A DNA stretch of 64,000 bases, taken from UBA2402 sp037139735. GTDB taxonomy: Bacteria; Planctomycetota; Phycisphaerae; Phycisphaerales; UBA1924. Positions 8,424-16,151 of this stretch are shown in pieces; the first letter of the stretch is position 1, and each line of letters starts with the position of its first letter. The stretch is taken from NCBI GenBank assembly GCA_037139735.1, contig JBAXFU010000002.1, positions 1-64,000 on the forward strand, given 5' to 3'. A program made the position numbers and the translations under genes. The notes beneath the pieces were generated by a model that worked only from the letters and a program-made list of their open reading frames with translations, was not told where the DNA came from and did not search any database.

Positions 8424-9413
8424 ATGTTCGGGTCCCATCTCTCCATCGCCGGTTCGATGTGCAACGCCCTGACCGAGGCCGATTCGCTCGGCCTCGAGAC
8501 GGTCCAGGTGTTCACCAAGAACCAGCAGCAATGGAACGCCAAGCCGCTCGACCCCGGCGTCGTTCGTGACTGGGTCGCGGGACTCGAGCGCCGAGGCTGG
8601 CTGGATCGAACCGTGAGCCACGCCTCCTACCTGATCAATCTCGCCAGCGTGCACGACGAGCTCTGGCACAAGAGCATCGACCTCATGACCATCGAGATCG
8701 AGCGGTGCGAGGCGCTCCGCATCCCGTTTCTGGTGCACCACCCCGGCTCCTTCGTCGGTTCGACGCTCGAGCACGGCCTCGATCGCATCGCCCTCGCCTA
8801 CGCCACGCTCATGAAGCGGACCGCCGGCGGATCGACCGTCATGTGCCTCGAAGGGACGGCCGGGGCCGGCAGCCAGATCGGCGGCCCGTTCGAACATCTC
8901 GCCTCGCTTCGGGCCAGGATCATCGAGATGACGAGCGTCCCCCACCGCGTCGGATTCTGTCTCGACACCTGCCACCTTCACGCCGCCGGGCACGACATGA
9001 GTTCAGCCGAGGCCGCGGCCGCTTCGCTGGCGGCGTTCGACGCCCTGTGCGGCATCGAACACGTCAGGGTGCTGCACCTCAACGATTCAAAGGGCAAGCT
9101 CGCCAGTCACCTCGACCGCCACGAGCACATCGGCGAGGGGTGGGTCGGCGGGGGCGCGAAGCCTCATGCGGGCGAGGGGAGCTTTTCCGAGTCGGCGCTT
9201 CGGCGGAGCGGGTTCGCCACCGTCGTGAACCACCCCCACCTCCGGGGCGTCCCCAAGATCCTCGAAACGCCCAAGGGAGTGAACGAGAAGGGCGTTTCGT
9301 TCGATACGGTCAATCTGGGGAGACTTCGCGCCCTCATCACGAACGTCCCCGGCTCGAGCGACGCCAAGCCCGTGCGAGCCGCGGGTCGCTTGCGAAGCCG
9401 GTCGGTCCAATAA
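8424..9413 (+). CDS. nfo: Endonuclease IV (AP endonuclease)
   Basis: Nfo cleaves DNA 5' to abasic sites in base excision repair. The 329-residue TIM barrel shows the three-zinc-site motifs: GSHLSIAGSM at the start, FLVHHPGSFVG, CLEGTAG (metal-binding Glu), FCLDTCHLHAAGHDM and LHLNDSKGKLASHLDRHEHIGEG. A C-terminal tail of about 30 residues beyond the family end is Arg-rich and probably disordered. Start is ATG 8424, preceded by GGGAG. The stop codon overlaps the first possible ATG of the TPR lipoprotein gene, so translation may be coupled. It is divergent from the SYLF gene. Confidence 0.93.
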   Translation: MFGSHLSIAGSMCNALTEADSLGLETVQVFTKNQQQWNAKPLDPGVVRDWVAGLERRGWLDRTVSHASYLINLASVHDELWHKSIDLMTIEIERCEALRIPFLVHHPGSFVGSTLEHGLDRIALAYATLMKRTAGGSTVMCLEGTAGAGSQIGGPFEHLASLRARIIEMTSVPHRVGFCLDTCHLHAAGHDMSSAEAAAASLAAFDALCGIEHVRVLHLNDSKGKLASHLDRHEHIGEGWVGGGAKPHAGEGSFSESALRRSGFATVVNHPHLRGVPKILETPKGVNEKGVSFDTVNLGRLRALITNVPGSSDAKPVRAAGRLRSRSVQ

Positions 9414-10504
9414 TGGGCAATACCATGCACACCATGCTTCGCCAATCACTGACTCGCCTCTCCGGCACCTGTCTGCTCGGCGTCACGGTTGCCCTGGTCG
9501 GGGGGTGCAACGTCAACGGCCGGGCCTCGCGGCCCGGCAACGGTCCGGCCCAGATCTCCGCCGACAGCGTGGGCAAGGCGCCGGCCGTGGGCGCGTCCGG
9601 GGCGGATCGACGGAATGCGTCGTCGGCGGCCGAGTCGGTCGCTCGAGCCCAGTCGCTGCAGTTGCAGGGCCAGACGGACGAGGCGTTGGTGGAGTTCGAG
9701 AAGGCCATCGAGCGCAATCCCAAGCTCACGACGGCCTACATGGGCGCGGGCGACATCTACCGGCAGCGTGGCGACTTCGACACGGCCCAGCAGCGATACG
9801 GCGCGGCGGCGAAGGTCGAGCCGCGGAACTTCAACGCCAACTACATGAACGGGCTGATGCTTCAGCTCCTGAACCGCCTCGGCGAGTCCGTGCGGGCGTA
9901 CTTGCAGGCCTTGTCGGTCAAGCCCGACGACTTCAACGCCAACCTGAACCTCGGCACGGCGTACCTGCAGCTCAATGAGCCCGCCGAGGGGCTGCTGTAC
10001 GCCCAGCGGGCGGTGCAGATCAACAGCAAGGACGCCGCGGCACGAACGAACCTGGGCGCGATCTACGCCGCGCTCGATCGGCACGAAGAGGCGGTGGTCG
10101 AGTACCAGCAGGCCGCCGAACTCGCCGAGTTGTCGGCTCCCCTGCTGCTCAACCTCGCGGAGAGCCTGGGCAAGTCGCAGCGGTACGGGGAGATGGTCAA
10201 CACGCTCCAGCAACTCGTGAAGACCGAGCCGACGGCCTTGGCGTACGAGCGGCTCGGATTCGGCCAGTTCCGCCTGCGGAACTACCCCGACGCGTTGGCG
10301 GCCTTTCGCAAGGGCCTCGAGATCGACCCGAACCACTTCCCCGCCCTCAACGGCGTGGGCGTCTGCCTGCTCAACCAGTGGAAGTTCAGCAATGAAACGG
10401 ACGAGGCCGCCCGCATCGAGGCGGTCAACGCACTTCGTCGCAGCATCCAACTCGAACCCCAGCAGCCCAAGATCCTCGAGCTGTTGGGACGCTACGCTCG
10501 CTGA
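9413..10504 (+). CDS. TPR-repeat lipoprotein
   Basis: The 363-residue protein has an N-terminal signal ending in LVGGC (Cys32 if translation starts at 9413), consistent with a lipoprotein. From about residue 80 on, it is made of tetratricopeptide repeats of 34 residues: helical pairs such as ALVEFEKAIERNPKLTTAYMGAGDIY and ALAAFRKGLEIDPNHFPALNGVGV, about seven in all. TPR arrays scaffold protein-protein contacts. Three in-frame ATGs lie close together (9413, 9425, 9434); 9413 overlaps the stop codon of nfo. No function beyond a periplasmic adaptor can be inferred. Confidence 0.8.
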   Translation: MGNTMHTMLRQSLTRLSGTCLLGVTVALVGGCNVNGRASRPGNGPAQISADSVGKAPAVGASGADRRNASSAAESVARAQSLQLQGQTDEALVEFEKAIERNPKLTTAYMGAGDIYRQRGDFDTAQQRYGAAAKVEPRNFNANYMNGLMLQLLNRLGESVRAYLQALSVKPDDFNANLNLGTAYLQLNEPAEGLLYAQRAVQINSKDAAARTNLGAIYAALDRHEEAVVEYQQAAELAELSAPLLLNLAESLGKSQRYGEMVNTLQQLVKTEPTALAYERLGFGQFRLRNYPDALAAFRKGLEIDPNHFPALNGVGVCLLNQWKFSNETDEAARIEAVNALRRSIQLEPQQPKILELLGRYAR

Positions 10505-10533
10505 CATCCAACCGAGCCCCCGAAAGCGTCCCC

Positions 10534-10914
10534 ATGCCCGACACCTCGCTGCTTGAAGGTTTCACCACCCCCACCGACTCGCCGTTCGTGATCGAGCACG
10601 TCGTCGAGGAGTTCACGTCCGTGTGCCCCAAGACGGGCCACCCCGACTTCGGCGTCGTGACCATCCGCTTCGAGCCCCGTCCGGCCTCCGACGGCGGCAT
10701 CTGCGTGGAACTCAAGAGCCTCAAGATGTACATGCAGTCGTTCCGCAACGAGGGCATCTACTACGAGGCCGTCACCAACGCCATTCGAGATCATCTCGCC
10801 GCCTTCATGAAGCCCGCGTGGCTCATGGTCCGCACCGACTGGAAAGGCCGCGGCGGCATCCGCTCCGTGATCCGCGCCGAATCGGGCCAAGTCCCCTCGA
10901 TCTGGAAGGCCTGA
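10534..10914 (+). CDS. queF: NADPH-dependent 7-cyano-7-deazaguanine reductase (preQ1 synthase)
   Basis: QueF reduces the nitrile of preQ0 to the aminomethyl of preQ1, en route to queuosine in tRNA. The 126-residue protein is the short type I form. The thioimide-forming cysteine is Cys31 in FTSVCPKTGHPDFG, with Asp38; the QueF signature ELKSLKMYMQSFRNEGIYYE holds the substrate glutamates. No preQ1 riboswitch was seen in the 29-bp gap after the TPR gene. Other queuosine genes are absent from this window. Confidence 0.95.
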   Translation: MPDTSLLEGFTTPTDSPFVIEHVVEEFTSVCPKTGHPDFGVVTIRFEPRPASDGGICVELKSLKMYMQSFRNEGIYYEAVTNAIRDHLAAFMKPAWLMVRTDWKGRGGIRSVIRAESGQVPSIWKA

Positions 10915-10954
10915 ACAGGCTCGATCGATCAGCACGCTCCATCAGGAACCGCCG

Positions 10955-11977
10955 ATGTCCACGCCCGCCGCCCAGAACCGTCCGACCGCACCCCGCCGCT
11001 GCATCGCGGAACTCATGCCGTCGGAACGCATCGCGGGCGTCTTCGCGATCACCAACGCCCAACTCGGACGCACGCGGCAGGACAAGCCCTTCCTGAAGGT
11101 GATGGTGAGCGACAAGTCGGGCGAACTCACCGCCCGCATGTGGTCGATCGACGAAGCCACCTTCCGCGGACTCCCCACCGACGGCTTCGCGTACATCGAG
11201 GGCGAGACCCAGCCGTATCAGGGCGAACTGCAACTCATCATCCAGGCGATCTCGCCCGCCGAACCCACGGCCGAGGAGATGCGCGACCTGCTGCCTTGCT
11301 CGAAGCGGGATCCCGCCGAGATGTTCGCCGAGGTGACGGCCATGCTCGAGACCCTCGAGCATCCGGGCATGCGTTCGCTCGCCAAGGTGTACCTCGACGA
11401 CGCCCGCCTCATGGACGAGTTCCGCAAGGCCCCCGCCGCCAAGAGCATGCACCATGCCTACCTCGGCGGCCTGCTGGAGCACACGCTCACGCTGATGAAA
11501 CTCGCTGACCTCGTGTGTCCGATCTACCCCAAGATCAACCGCGATCTCGTGCTCATGGGACTCTTCCTGCACGACCTGGGCAAGACCCGCGAACTGGTCT
11601 ACGACCGCGCATTTTCCTACAGCGATCGCGGCGAGCTCATCGGCCACATCGTCGAGGGCGCGTTGATGCTGCAGGAGAAGATCCACGTCCTGATGAAGGA
11701 TCACGGCGTGCGACTGCCCAGCGGCACGCTCACCGTGCTCCAGCACATCATCCTCTCGCACCACGGTGTCCCGGAGTACGGCGCGGCCAAGATCCCCGCC
11801 ACCCCCGAGGCGATCCTCGTCTCGATGCTCGACAACCTCGACGCCAAGACCACCATGTCGCTCGCGGCCGCCAGGCCGGATCGCGTCGCGTCCTTCGACG
11901 CCGGCGGCAACTTCACCGAGAAGCAGTGGGCGCTCGACACCAAGCTCTTCAAGCCCGACGTGCTCAAGGCCAAGTGA
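10955..11977 (+). CDS. YhaM-like 3'-5' exoribonuclease (OB fold + HD domain)
   Basis: The 340-residue protein has an OB-fold nucleic-acid-binding domain at about 24-105 (IAGVFAITNAQLGRTRQDKPFLKVMVSDKSGELTARMW) followed by an HD phosphohydrolase-type domain. Metal ligands appear as His166-His167, His176, and His206-Asp207 in GLFLHDLGKTREL, then HIVEGALMLQEK and ILSHHGVPEYG. This is the YhaM/CBF1 family of 3'-5' exonucleases of RNA (and single-stranded DNA). Good start: AGGAA is 8 bases upstream of the ATG. It lies 40 bp after queF and is likely in the same transcript. Confidence 0.87.
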   Translation: MSTPAAQNRPTAPRRCIAELMPSERIAGVFAITNAQLGRTRQDKPFLKVMVSDKSGELTARMWSIDEATFRGLPTDGFAYIEGETQPYQGELQLIIQAISPAEPTAEEMRDLLPCSKRDPAEMFAEVTAMLETLEHPGMRSLAKVYLDDARLMDEFRKAPAAKSMHHAYLGGLLEHTLTLMKLADLVCPIYPKINRDLVLMGLFLHDLGKTRELVYDRAFSYSDRGELIGHIVEGALMLQEKIHVLMKDHGVRLPSGTLTVLQHIILSHHGVPEYGAAKIPATPEAILVSMLDNLDAKTTMSLAAARPDRVASFDAGGNFTEKQWALDTKLFKPDVLKAK

Positions 11978-11990
11978 TCGCGAGGCGATC
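11976..11990 (+). terminator. Small hairpin over the stop codon of the YhaM-like gene
   Basis: GATCGC and GCGATC flank GAG, forming a 6-bp hairpin that starts inside the stop codon, in a 33-bp convergent gap. No T-tract follows, so termination is uncertain. Confidence 0.25.
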
Positions 11991-12010
11991 GTGCCGACCT
12001 CGTCCCGGGT

Positions 12011-13480
12011 TCAGCCCGCGATGCAGACGTTCTTGGGCTCGGTGAAGAAGCGGATCGCCTCCTCGCCGCCCTCGCGGCCCACGCCGCTCTGCCGCATGCC
12101 CCCGAAGGGCGTCCGCAGGTCGCGGACCATCCAGCAGTTCACCCAGACGATGCCCGCGGCCAGCGACCTCGAGAAACGCTGCGCCCTCGCCAGGTCGCGG
12201 GTGAAGATCGTCGCCGCAAGCCCGTACCTCGTGCCGTTGGCGAGTTGCAACGCCTCGTCGTCGCTGCGGAAGCCGCGCAGGCTCGTCACCGGCCCGAAGA
12301 CCTCCTCCTGCTCGAACTCGCAGGCGGCGTCCAGCCCTTCGATGACGGTCGGCTGGTAGAACGCCCCGTCGCGGCAACGCTCAGGCAGGCGAGCGGCTTC
12401 GACCGGACCGCCCCCGGTCAGGATCTTGCCGCCGAGCGAACGGGCCACGTCGATCATGCGGCTCACCTTGGCACGATGCGCCTCGCTGACCAGCGACCCG
12501 AACTGCGTCTGCGGAAGTGACGGGTCCCCCACCGTCAGCGCGTTGGCCGCGGCCACGATGCCCTCCCGCACCCGGTCGAGCACCCGCTCGTGCACCAGCA
12601 GCCGCGATCCGCACAGGCAGATCTGCCCCTGGTTGCGGAAGGCGGCTCGAGCCGCGACCTTGATCGCGGCGTCGACGTCGGCGTCGTCCATGATGATGAA
12701 CGGATTCTTGCCGCCAAGCTCGAGACTGACCCGCTTGAGCATCGCGCCGGCGTGGGAGCCGATCCAACGTCCAACCGCCGTGCTGCCCGTGAAGGTGATC
12801 GTCGGAACGCGCTCGTGCGTCACGATCGCGCTGCCGGCCCTCGCGTCCCCGTGGACGATGTTGAGCACGCCCGGGGGCAACCCGGCTTGGGCCGAGAGTT
12901 CCGCCAGCATCGTGGCGGTGCGGGGGGTCACCTCGCTGGGCTTGGCCACCACCGTGTTGCCGGTCGCCAGGGCGGGCGCAATCTTCCACGTCAGCAGGTA
13001 CAGGGGCAGGTTCCACGGCGAGATGCAGCCCGCCACGCCTCGAGGGGACCGGAGGACCATGTTCATCGCCCTCGCGCCGCCCGGCACGCCGCCGCCGTCG
13101 AAATCGAAGAACGAGCCGCCCGCGTGCTGCACCGCGTGCGCGAAGTAGCGAAGGTTGGACGCGCTGCGAGGGATGTCCACTTCGCGGGCCAGCGACACGG
13201 GCTTGCCCGAATCCATGCTCTCGGCCGCCGCGAGGTCGTCGATCCGCTCCTCGATCAGGGCGGCTAGTCGCTCCAGCGCCGCGCCCCGTTCGCTCGCGCT
13301 CGTGGCCGACCACGCCGGAAACGCGCGGCATGCCGCATGCACGGCCGACTCCACGTCGCGAGCATCGCCGGCCGCCACGCGGGCATACAGGCGTCCGGTC
13401 GCGGGTTCGTGCACGTCGAGGTACTCGGCCGATGCCGGTCGTGCGGGCGAGCCGTCGATCCAATGGTCGAGTTGCAGCAT
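12011..13480 (-). CDS. ALDH8-type aldehyde dehydrogenase (aminomuconate/hydroxymuconate semialdehyde type)
   Basis: The 489-residue NAD(P)-dependent dehydrogenase oxidises an aldehyde to an acid. Conserved residues are Asn157 (SPWNLPL), Lys180 (VVAKPSE), Glu254 (LELGGKNPF) and catalytic Cys288 (NQGQICLCGSR). The doublet CLC and the C-terminal stretch VWVNCWMVRDLRTPFGGMRQSG are hallmarks of the ALDH8 subgroup, which includes 2-aminomuconate and 2-hydroxymuconate semialdehyde dehydrogenases. That suggests tryptophan/kynurenine or meta-cleavage aromatic breakdown. The next gene downstream in reverse order is a divergent SDR. No ring-cleavage dioxygenase is in the window, so substrate stays tentative. 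Confidence 0.85.
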   Translation of the reverse strand: MLQLDHWIDGSPARPASAEYLDVHEPATGRLYARVAAGDARDVESAVHAACRAFPAWSATSASERGAALERLAALIEERIDDLAAAESMDSGKPVSLAREVDIPRSASNLRYFAHAVQHAGGSFFDFDGGGVPGGARAMNMVLRSPRGVAGCISPWNLPLYLLTWKIAPALATGNTVVAKPSEVTPRTATMLAELSAQAGLPPGVLNIVHGDARAGSAIVTHERVPTITFTGSTAVGRWIGSHAGAMLKRVSLELGGKNPFIIMDDADVDAAIKVAARAAFRNQGQICLCGSRLLVHERVLDRVREGIVAAANALTVGDPSLPQTQFGSLVSEAHRAKVSRMIDVARSLGGKILTGGGPVEAARLPERCRDGAFYQPTVIEGLDAACEFEQEEVFGPVTSLRGFRSDDEALQLANGTRYGLAATIFTRDLARAQRFSRSLAAGIVWVNCWMVRDLRTPFGGMRQSGVGREGGEEAIRFFTEPKNVCIAG

Positions 13481-13514
13481 GGTCTTGTCGGGTCCTTTGG
13501 GTCGCGACGCGGGA

Positions 13515-14309
13515 TCACAGACAGCCCAGGCGTCCGCCGTCCACGGGCACCTGCACTCCGTTCACGTACGCCGCCGCGGGAGAGGCCAGGAAGGCGACCA
13601 CCGCCGCGATCTCCGACGCGGCGCCAAGGCGACCCGCCGGGATGGAAGCCACGGCCTCCGCCGTGACGGCGTCGATCGATTGGCCCGTCCTGGCGGCCTT
13701 GGCCTTGAACAACTCGGCGAGGCGGTCGGTCTCGGTGTAGCCCGGCAGCACGCTGTTGACCGTGATGCCGTGCCGACCGAGCTCCTGCGAGAGCGACTTG
13801 CCCCAGTTGGAGACCGCCGCCCGCACTGCGTTCGAGAGCCCCAGGCCCGCGATCGGCTGCTTCACGCTCGTGCTGCTGATGTTGATGATCCGCCCGTAGC
13901 GAGCCGCCTTCATGCCAGGAACAAGCGCCTGCGTGATCGCGTGGGCCGAGACGAGCAACGACTCGAAGGCCCCCCGAAGTTGCGTCGCCGTCGAATCCGC
14001 CATCGTCCCGCCCGGCGGCCCGCCCGTGTTGTTGATCAGGACGTGATACCCGCTCCCGCGTGCGGCAAGATTCGCCTCGACGGCCGCCAACGCCTTGGCG
14101 GCATCCGACGTGTCGAGCACGAGCGTCGCATGAGACTGTCCTGGGCGAACCTTGGGCAGCGTGGAGACTGCCGCGGCCAGGCGGGCGACGTCGCGAGCCG
14201 CAATCGTCACGTCGGCGCCCAAGCCTGCGAGTTCCGCGGCACACGCCAGCCCGATGCCGCCACTTGCGCCGCACACCAACGCGGACTTGCCGCTCAGATC
14301 AAGATTCAT
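13515..14309 (-). CDS. SDR-family oxidoreductase with altered active site
   Basis: The 264-residue Rossmann protein has the cofactor motif GASGGIG (14-20), the NNTGG stretch in place of NNAG, and catalytic-loop ISSTSV. The usual YxxxK catalytic pair is not where expected: the aligned segment reads LSNAVRAAVSNW, with Ser and Arg at the Tyr and Lys positions. This pattern recurs in an FabG-like SDR subgroup, but the chemistry is not established. The protein may be a non-classical reductase or dehydrogenase. It lies 34 bp upstream of the ALDH gene on the same strand, so both likely share a transcript and pathway. Start at ATG 14309. Confidence 0.8.
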   Translation of the reverse strand: MNLDLSGKSALVCGASGGIGLACAAELAGLGADVTIAARDVARLAAAVSTLPKVRPGQSHATLVLDTSDAAKALAAVEANLAARGSGYHVLINNTGGPPGGTMADSTATQLRGAFESLLVSAHAITQALVPGMKAARYGRIINISSTSVKQPIAGLGLSNAVRAAVSNWGKSLSQELGRHGITVNSVLPGYTETDRLAELFKAKAARTGQSIDAVTAEAVASIPAGRLGAASEIAAVVAFLASPAAAYVNGVQVPVDGGRLGCL

Positions 14310-14331
14310 GCCCGGAGCGTAGGTCGGGGCC

Positions 14332-15354
14332 TCAATCCGGTGGACTTCCCGAGACGTCGGCTTCCATCTCGGCTCGGCGTCGCCTGTCGGACCGCCACTG
14401 CGCATGCAGGATCACGCCGGCCCCCGCCACGGCCAGGCACCCCGACGCCCACTGGGGCCTCGTCAGCACCTCGCCGAAGAGGAGGAACGAGCCGATCGAC
14501 ACGGTGATGGGCTGGAGTTGAACGACCGAGTTGGCCACCGCGAGTCCGAGCCTCTGGATCGCGAGGAAGTAGAACGTGTGGCCCAGGCCGATGCCGATGA
14601 CCGCCGACAGGAGCAAAAGAGCGAACCGGGTGCCGGGCAATCCCATCACGCCTGATGCCCCGTCGACGGGTTGAAGGAGTTTCAAGGCTTCGAGTCCGTG
14701 CTGGTTTCCCGCGACGAGCATCAGCGTCACGAGCGCGGCCGCCGTGTACTGGCTCACCGCGGCGAAGGCGAGCAGCGGGTTCATGCCGTGCATGAGCTTT
14801 CGCACGCTCAGCGCGTAAGCCGCATAGCACGCGCCGGCCGTCAGCGACAGAAGCACGCCCTCGACGTCCGCTCCCTTGAACTCGCCGGGCTTGAGCAGGA
14901 CCGTGAGCGACGTCCCCACGAGCACCATGCCAAGGCCGGTGAGGTAGCCCCACGTGCGGATCACCGTGCGTTCGGCAACGAACATGATCGCCGCCCCGAT
15001 GGTGACGAAGATCACCTGGGCCCGCAGCGAGAAGGTCATGAGCCCCGGATCGATCTTGTAGGGAGCCACCGCGAAGCAGTGCTGCGCGACGGCGTTGAAC
15101 GCCGAGGGGATCAACGCCGCCCGCCACAACCCGGGCGGCAGCCCTCCTCTCGCCCAAGCGAGCAGCAGCGGCACGGCCCAGATCAATGCCGACAAACCGT
15201 ATCGCCAGCCGTTGGCGTTGTAGTAGTCGATCTCCGTGGCGAAGTACTTGAGGAAGAGCGGGATGCTCGTCCATCCGAGCAGGGTCGCCACGATCGTCAC
15301 CACCCCCAGCCATACGCCTTCGCTGCGGGATCGAGATGGATCGGCCTTGCTCAA
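14332..15354 (-). CDS. EamA/DMT-family transporter
   Basis: The 340-residue protein has ten predicted membrane segments in two EamA halves (about 15-145 and 165-310), as in drug/metabolite transporters that export amino acids, nucleosides or metabolites. PITVSIGSFLLFGEVLTRPQW is the typical second-half end. The only plausible start is TTG at 15354, which overlaps the stop codon of the DUF429 gene (TTGA). The gene stop is 22 bp from the SDR start. Substrate unknown. Confidence 0.82.
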   Translation of the reverse strand: MSKADPSRSRSEGVWLGVVTIVATLLGWTSIPLFLKYFATEIDYYNANGWRYGLSALIWAVPLLLAWARGGLPPGLWRAALIPSAFNAVAQHCFAVAPYKIDPGLMTFSLRAQVIFVTIGAAIMFVAERTVIRTWGYLTGLGMVLVGTSLTVLLKPGEFKGADVEGVLLSLTAGACYAAYALSVRKLMHGMNPLLAFAAVSQYTAAALVTLMLVAGNQHGLEALKLLQPVDGASGVMGLPGTRFALLLLSAVIGIGLGHTFYFLAIQRLGLAVANSVVQLQPITVSIGSFLLFGEVLTRPQWASGCLAVAGAGVILHAQWRSDRRRRAEMEADVSGSPPD

Positions 15355-16013
15355 AGTCGAGCCAGCGTAGGCGAGCCTTGGCCCCGCAAGGGACGTGGAA
15401 GCACGATCAGCCCGTCCGTCGCGTCACCCAACGCCTCCGCACATCCCGTCGCCGCGGCATGGGCCACCATCGCGCACACCGCGGCGTCGATGGCATCCTG
15501 TGATCTGAGCGTGCCCGCGTCGAATCCGGCGGCCTCGATGACCGCCACACGGTCCGTCCGCTTGCGACGCACGTCGAGCGTCGCGCCAGACAGCCGACAT
15601 GCCGCGGCGTGCGGATACGTCTCGAAGCAACCCGGTCCTCGCTGCCGCTTCGCGCTCGCCGCGAGCGGATGGGTGGACGCCAATGACCGATACAGCCGCT
15701 CGCCCGCCAGCATCCAATCGAAGTACCCCGTGGGGTGCGACAACGCCGCACGCCGGGTTGGAGTCCAGAAGCAGCGGAAGCCCGACTGCACCAAGGCCCG
15801 TTCGGCGGCCCTGACGCCTCCCTCGCCCCTCCAGCGGCATGGCGCATCGATGGCGATCAGCACGGCCCCGAGATCGCGACACCATGCCGCGACGCGGCCT
15901 GCTTCGGTCGAGGTGAACTGCTCGAGGCGGCGGTCGTGTGAGAGTGCAACGGCGTGAAAGCCCTTGCGGGGGCCGCCGACGTCGATGCCGATGCAAGTAG
16001 GGGGATTGATCAT
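15351..16013 (-). CDS. DUF429-domain protein (RNase H-like fold, predicted nuclease)
   Basis: The 220-residue protein begins CIGIDVGGPRKGFHAVAL, followed by LIAIDAPCRW, FWTPTRRAA, CFETYPHAA and a final DAIDAAVCAMVAHAA. These are the spaced acidic motifs of DUF429, assigned to the RNase H-like superfamily and predicted to be nucleases, without demonstrated activity. Start is ATG 16013; upstream codons run into the tRNA. It is the first gene in the minus-strand run DUF429-EamA-SDR-ALDH, after tRNA-Ala. Confidence 0.78.
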   Translation of the reverse strand: MINPPTCIGIDVGGPRKGFHAVALSHDRRLEQFTSTEAGRVAAWCRDLGAVLIAIDAPCRWRGEGGVRAAERALVQSGFRCFWTPTRRAALSHPTGYFDWMLAGERLYRSLASTHPLAASAKRQRGPGCFETYPHAAACRLSGATLDVRRKRTDRVAVIEAAGFDAGTLRSQDAIDAAVCAMVAHAAATGCAEALGDATDGLIVLPRPLRGQGSPTLARL

Positions 16014-16041
16014 GATCGGGCCGGCATGCCGGACCGGAACG

Positions 16042-16114
16042 TGGAGCGGAAGGGACTCGAACCCTCGACCCCTAGCTTGCAAAGCTAGTGCTCTACCAAT
16101 TGAGCTACCGCCCC
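16042..16114 (-). tRNA. tRNA-Ala (anticodon TGC)
   Basis: On the minus strand a 73-nt cloverleaf folds: acceptor GGGGCGG pairs with CCGCTCC (one G-U), D-arm GCTCAATTGGTAGAGC, anticodon loop CTTTGCAAG with anticodon TGC, and T-arm with GTTCGAGTC. Discriminator A. CCA is not encoded. It sits 28 bp upstream of the DUF429 gene start and 37 bp after the sppA stop, all on the same strand. Confidence 0.97.
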
Positions 16115-16151
16115 GTGGGCCTCAATGGTAGCCGGATGGAGCTGGACCCGT

